A DNA stretch of 11,069 nt from Ochromonadaceae sp. CCMP2298 (Eukaryota; Sar; Synurophyceae; Ochromonadales; Ochromonadaceae), in the NCBI GenBank assembly GCA_026770595.1, contig MU634625.1, positions 1 to 11,069 of the forward strand, written 5' to 3'. The position numbers and the translations under genes were made by a program. This document shows, one piece after another, positions 8,808-11,069 of the stretch. How positions within the stretch are numbered: position 1 is the stretch's first letter; the number at the start of each line of letters is the position of its first letter. The notes under the pieces are model-generated. The model saw nothing but the letters and a program-made list of their open reading frames with translations. It was not told the origin of the DNA and did no database searches.

Positions 8808-9272
8808 ATGGCAACAATCATTCTGGTGCCTCGGCAGTCAGCGCGTGTATTGGCTCGCCAGATCGTCCCCCCATCCGCGATACTCGACGCAGACAATCCA
8901 GTCGTGGTGCGACGAAAGAGAAACCTCGCTAACCCGCAGAACACCCTCCAAGGCCTCACCGACACCGTGAACGCCAACCACACCGCCCTCATGACCGCCA
9001 TCACTGCCTTTCACACCACCGCCATGACCAACCACACCACCGCCATGAGCAACCACGACACCTTTATGACCGCCATCACCGCCAATCACAACACCGCCAT
9101 GAGCAACCACGACACCTTTATGACCGCCATCACCGCCAATCACAACACCGCCATGACGAACCACACCACCGCCATGACCAACCACACCACCGCCATGAGC
9201 AACCACGACAACTTTATGACCGCCATCGACGCGCAACGAGCCGCACGCCAAGCTTTTGGTGCTGCACCATAA
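8808..9272 (+). CDS. Orphan heptad-repeat protein (NHxTAM repeats)
   Basis: Not recognised. 154 residues from the ATG at 8808; a start 23 codons earlier (8739) is open, but the sequence just before 8808 resembles a splice acceptor. Residues 1-50 are non-repetitive (IILVPRQSARVLARQ, then LANPQNTLQGL). Residues about 56-140 are tandem heptads of the type NHTTAMT, NHTTAMS and NHDTFMT, with the four-residue spacer AITA marking 18-residue blocks. Regular Met/Ala/Phe spacing suggests a helical, possibly coiled-coil rod. No signal peptide, membrane segment or catalytic motif is visible. Partial homology to 9502-9640 shows that this sequence has been duplicated. Reading-frame maintenance through the repeats favours a real protein, although a non-coding repeat with multiple-of-three units is possible. 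Confidence 0.6.
   Translation: MATIILVPRQSARVLARQIVPPSAILDADNPVVVRRKRNLANPQNTLQGLTDTVNANHTALMTAITAFHTTAMTNHTTAMSNHDTFMTAITANHNTAMSNHDTFMTAITANHNTAMTNHTTAMTNHTTAMSNHDNFMTAIDAQRAARQAFGAAP
9018..9231 (+). repeat. 54-bp and 21-bp nested coding repeats
   Basis: A 54-bp block is present as two identical or near-identical copies at 9038-9091 and 9092-9145, followed by a partial copy in which extra 21-bp heptad units are inserted. Both unit sizes are multiples of three, so expansion keeps the frame. The block encodes the 18-residue period of the orphan protein. Confidence 0.85.
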
Positions 9273-9347
9273 GATTTCATTCACGACTAGCTAACGTCGA
9301 ATTTAGCGCTCTTTCATAGTTTAAGGCCTGAGCTATATTTTGTCCCA

Positions 9348-9484
9348 CGTTCAGCGACAGTGGCTGCAATCACATATTTCTTCGCCGCGTCGAAAGGTTC
9401 GACACAATTGTAGAGTTCTCGAGTGTCGAACCGATATTTCGACGAGGCGAAGAAATGTGTGATTGCAGCCACTGTCGCTGAACG
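9348..9484. repeat. Long inverted repeat (hairpin), arms about 60 nt
   Basis: The left arm 9348-9405 (58 nt) and the right arm 9423-9484 (62 nt) are reverse complements except for two mismatches and one 4-nt gap near the loop; the loop is 17 nt (9406-9422). Both arms begin from CGTTCAGCGACAGTGG at their outer ends. No flanking target-site duplication is evident at a glance and no transposase is present, so it may be a small palindromic element or a template-switch duplication. It is much too long and regular to be a simple transcription terminator. Confidence 0.9.
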
Positions 9485-9501
9485 GCAGCTCGATAACGCG
9501 G

Positions 9502-9640
9502 CTAACCCGCCGAACAACATTCAAGGCATCCTCGCCGCCATCGACGCCAACCCCAACATCGCCATGGCCGCCATCAACGCGGAAGAATCATCCGCCAAGG
9601 TTTTGGTGCTGCAGTATAAGATTTCCTTCATGACTAGCTA
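9502..9640 (+). pseudogene. Decayed, shortened second copy of the orphan heptad-repeat gene
   Basis: GCTAACCCGC at 9502 matches the orphan gene at 8929, and GCCAAG(G/C)TTTTGGTGCTGCA plus the following TAAGATTTC and GACTAGCTA match its 3' end at 9246-9293. The middle corresponds to LANPQNTLQG (here AANPPNNIQG) and a single remnant of the repeat (IDANPNIAMAAI). The heptad array is missing and one base is lost before the GCCAAG block, so the original TAA falls out of frame and translation would run on to 9731 through unrelated residues. An AATAAA at 9727-9732 could be a fossil polyadenylation signal. The frame can be followed upstream into the right arm of the inverted repeat (start at 9423). 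Confidence 0.65.
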
Positions 9641-9746
9641 TAGGATTTCGTTACCATTATTCGATTTCTCTAAAGCAAATTCTTTTAAATTATCTTGTGC
9701 AAACTACCTTGTGTCCCTAACAGCGAAATAAATACGTGTACCTGGC

Positions 9747-9800
9747 CGCTGCAGTATAAACACGCGCTGCAGTATAATCAAGTGCTGCAGTACAATCATG
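9747..9800. repeat. 18-bp tandem repeat carrying CTGCAG
   Basis: Three consecutive 18-bp units with core GCTGCAGTATAA (third unit GCTGCAGTACAA). The same core occurs once more at 9608-9619, in the 3' end of the decayed orphan-gene copy, which suggests that the array arose from that sequence. Confidence 0.8.
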
Positions 9801-9938
9801 CGCCCCTTGATTCGTATCTAGGGCCTCATGATACCCGGTACACAGGAGGGGGGGGGATCAGAGACTTGGGGAATCAGGGACCCAGCAACAGAGATATGCA
9901 GGGAAACTTAGGAGCCTAGAACACTGTGCACACTGTGC
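9801..9938. other. Short spacer with a 23-bp direct repeat
   Basis: No gene. GCCTAGAACACTGTG occurs at 9914 and again at 9937, spaced by 23 bp; the second copy contains the stop codon of the minus-strand gene at right, and the first copy would supply another TAG further downstream. A run of nine to ten G occurs near 9846-9855. Confidence 0.6.
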
Positions 9939-11069
9939 CTAGAACACTGTGTGTCTTCTTCCCTTTGTTTCCTTCTTCTCCTCCCTCTCCCCCCCCTCGT
10001 CCTCCTCGTCCAGGAACATGTAGGAGGCACTGTAGGTCCAGGCCCAGTCGGCCCCCTCATCCGGCATCAGGTGGTGCATCACGACTGCCTCCCCGGGGGG
10101 CACGTGTTCGTGGTTGAGCAGGCTGCGTGTAGAGGTATGTGTATGTATATGTGTATGTATATGTGTATGTATATGTGTATATAGAGATAGATAGATATGT
10201 AAATATAGAGATATGTATATAGAGATATGTATAAAGAGAGAGAGGAGAGAGGAGAGAGGATGGGGGTGAGGATGGGGGTGAGGATGGGGGTGAGAATGAG
10301 ATGTGTATAAAGAGAGGAGAGAATGAGATATATACAGAGACAGAGTGAGATATACAGAGAGGAGAGAGTTGATATGTACATAGGCAGAAGCCTACCTGCT
10401 CTGGTGCGTGAGGACGTTTCTGGAGCCGCTGCAGTCCTGCTGGAAGACCAGCGTCTGCGAGTGCAGGTTCTGCACAGTGAAGCAGATGCCACCGTAGCCT
10501 GCTCGGTACTTGTACAGCTTGATCAGACCCTGGGATGGGATGGGATGGGATGGGATGGAATGAGAAGTAGAGATGAGGATATGATGAGCAGTTATGCATA
10601 TAGGTGCATAGCAGTTATGCATAGCATAGGTGCATAGCATAGATGTATAGATGCACATATGCAGATACAGAGATGGCGTAGATAAATAGATGCGTAGATA
10701 CAGAGAGGGCACAAATATGTCAGTATCAGTGTCAGCGTCAGTGTCAGTATCAGTATCAGTATCAGTATCAGCGTCTTACCCCCTCCAGCTCCGTCATATC
10801 CCCCTGCACCAGTGCGGGCAGCTCGTTCGCAGCCTCGAAGGCCTTGGCGTCGAAGGGCTGTGTCTTGAGCCTAAAGGGCGCCGTCCCGTGCACACTCAGC
10901 ACCGCCGCGCGCCCCCCCTCGAACTGCATGGTTGGGTCGTAGCCCAGCGCTGTGAACTCTTTCCTCAGTTTGGTTTCGTCCGAGCCCGCGTGGGCGAAGA
11001 CGAACTGCTGTGCGCGCAGGAAGCCCTGCTTGGACAGACCGGGTGCAGTGGAGGCAGTGGGGGGGGCGG
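9939..11069 (-). CDS. Unidentified protein, C-terminal part, last three exons (5' end beyond the window)
   Basis: Visible exons: 11069-10780 (two trailing bases of a codon, then 96 codons), 10529-10396 and 10122-9939; the joined frame is open and gives 201 residues ending at TAG 9941-9939. All junctions are GT-AG: GGG|GTAAGA, CCCAG|GGT, AGCAG|GTAGGC, ACGCAG|CC. Middle and last exons carry conserved-looking text: LIKLYKYRAGYGGICFTVQN, VFQQDCSGSRNVLTH, VPPGEAVVMHHLMP and DWAWTYSASYMF, with alternating hydrophobic residues typical of a beta-sandwich. The segment SRNVLTH...VPPGE..V.HHL weakly recalls C-terminal domains of calpain-like proteases in protists, from memory only; the protease core, if any, lies outside the window. 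The tail is strongly charged (DEEDEGGEREEKK). I do not assign a function. Confidence 0.75.
10123..10395 (-). other. Intron in the right-hand gene, stacked microsatellites
   Basis: Phase 2 intron of 273 nt between AGCAG|GTAGGC and ACGCAG|CC. Near the acceptor the plus strand is a 12-bp ATGTGTATGTAT repeat (about 10136-10180), then TAGATA/GAGATATGTATA words, then GAGGATGGGGGT repeated three times (about 10256-10292), then AGAGAG-rich sequence. Most of the intron is simple sequence. Confidence 0.8.
10530..10779 (-). other. Intron in the right-hand gene with repeats at both splice sites
   Basis: Phase 0 intron of 250 nt. On the transcript the donor GTAAGACG is followed at once by eight or more CTGATA/CTGACA hexamers (10720-10772). 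The acceptor is preceded by five perfect TCCCA units (10531-10555), ending CCCAG. The middle holds GCATAG/TATGCATA words (about 10593-10665). Confidence 0.8.

Noticed and set aside
8557-8970. 137-codon plus-strand frame overlapping the orphan gene
   Set aside because: It begins in unremarkable spacer, overlaps the orphan gene in a different frame and loses all repeat periodicity at the protein level.
9018-9231. CRISPR array
   Set aside because: The repeats are contiguous, multiples of three and coding, with no unique spacers, in a eukaryotic intron-containing context.
9348-9484. Rho-independent terminator or tRNA-like structure
   Set aside because: Arms are about 60 nt without a following T-run, there is no cloverleaf, and the genome is eukaryotic.

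Overview
This is a nuclear genomic window from a microbial eukaryote. The evidence is six GT-AG introns that split one conserved enzyme without breaking its frame, an intronless class I histone deacetylase, a high GC content in coding DNA, and dense simple-sequence repeats in introns, spacers and even coding exons. The lineage is not resolved. The deacetylase reads like HDAC1/2 but carries a two-residue insertion giving TDCPVFDG, and variants such as YINDIV and DIDVHHGDG, which from memory recall homologues in the stramenopile/alveolate group. A SAR protist is therefore a weak guess; a unicellular opisthokont or other protist is not excluded.

Layout. 1-290: tandem repeats beyond the 3' end of the first gene. 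291-6427 (minus): one seven-exon gene for a 1749-residue family 36 glycoside hydrolase (alpha-galactosidase type), with a two-helix membrane hairpin before the catalytic region, many glycine/glutamine-rich insertions and a long C-terminal extension. 6428-6823: a compact divergent intergenic region. 6824-8197 (plus): class I HDAC, 457 residues, with every catalytic residue present. 8198-8807: 3' flank and spacer with a G-run cluster and short direct repeats. 8808-9272 (plus): a 154-residue orphan protein built largely of NH-x-T-A-M heptads grouped in 18-residue blocks. 9294-9938: a repeat-derived region holding a roughly 60-nt inverted repeat, a shortened and frameshifted second copy of the orphan gene, and an 18-nt tandem array that resembles the 3' end of that copy. 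9939-11069 (minus): the last three exons of a gene that runs off the right edge, not confidently identified.

The genes do not form an operon or an obvious pathway. The hydrolase and the deacetylase are head to head and could share a bidirectional promoter. The orphan gene and the right-hand gene converge on the repeat-rich spacer. The most unusual items are the membrane-hairpin hydrolase architecture, the orphan heptad-repeat gene with its decayed neighbour and hairpin, and the use of microsatellites as the flanks of splice sites in two separate genes.
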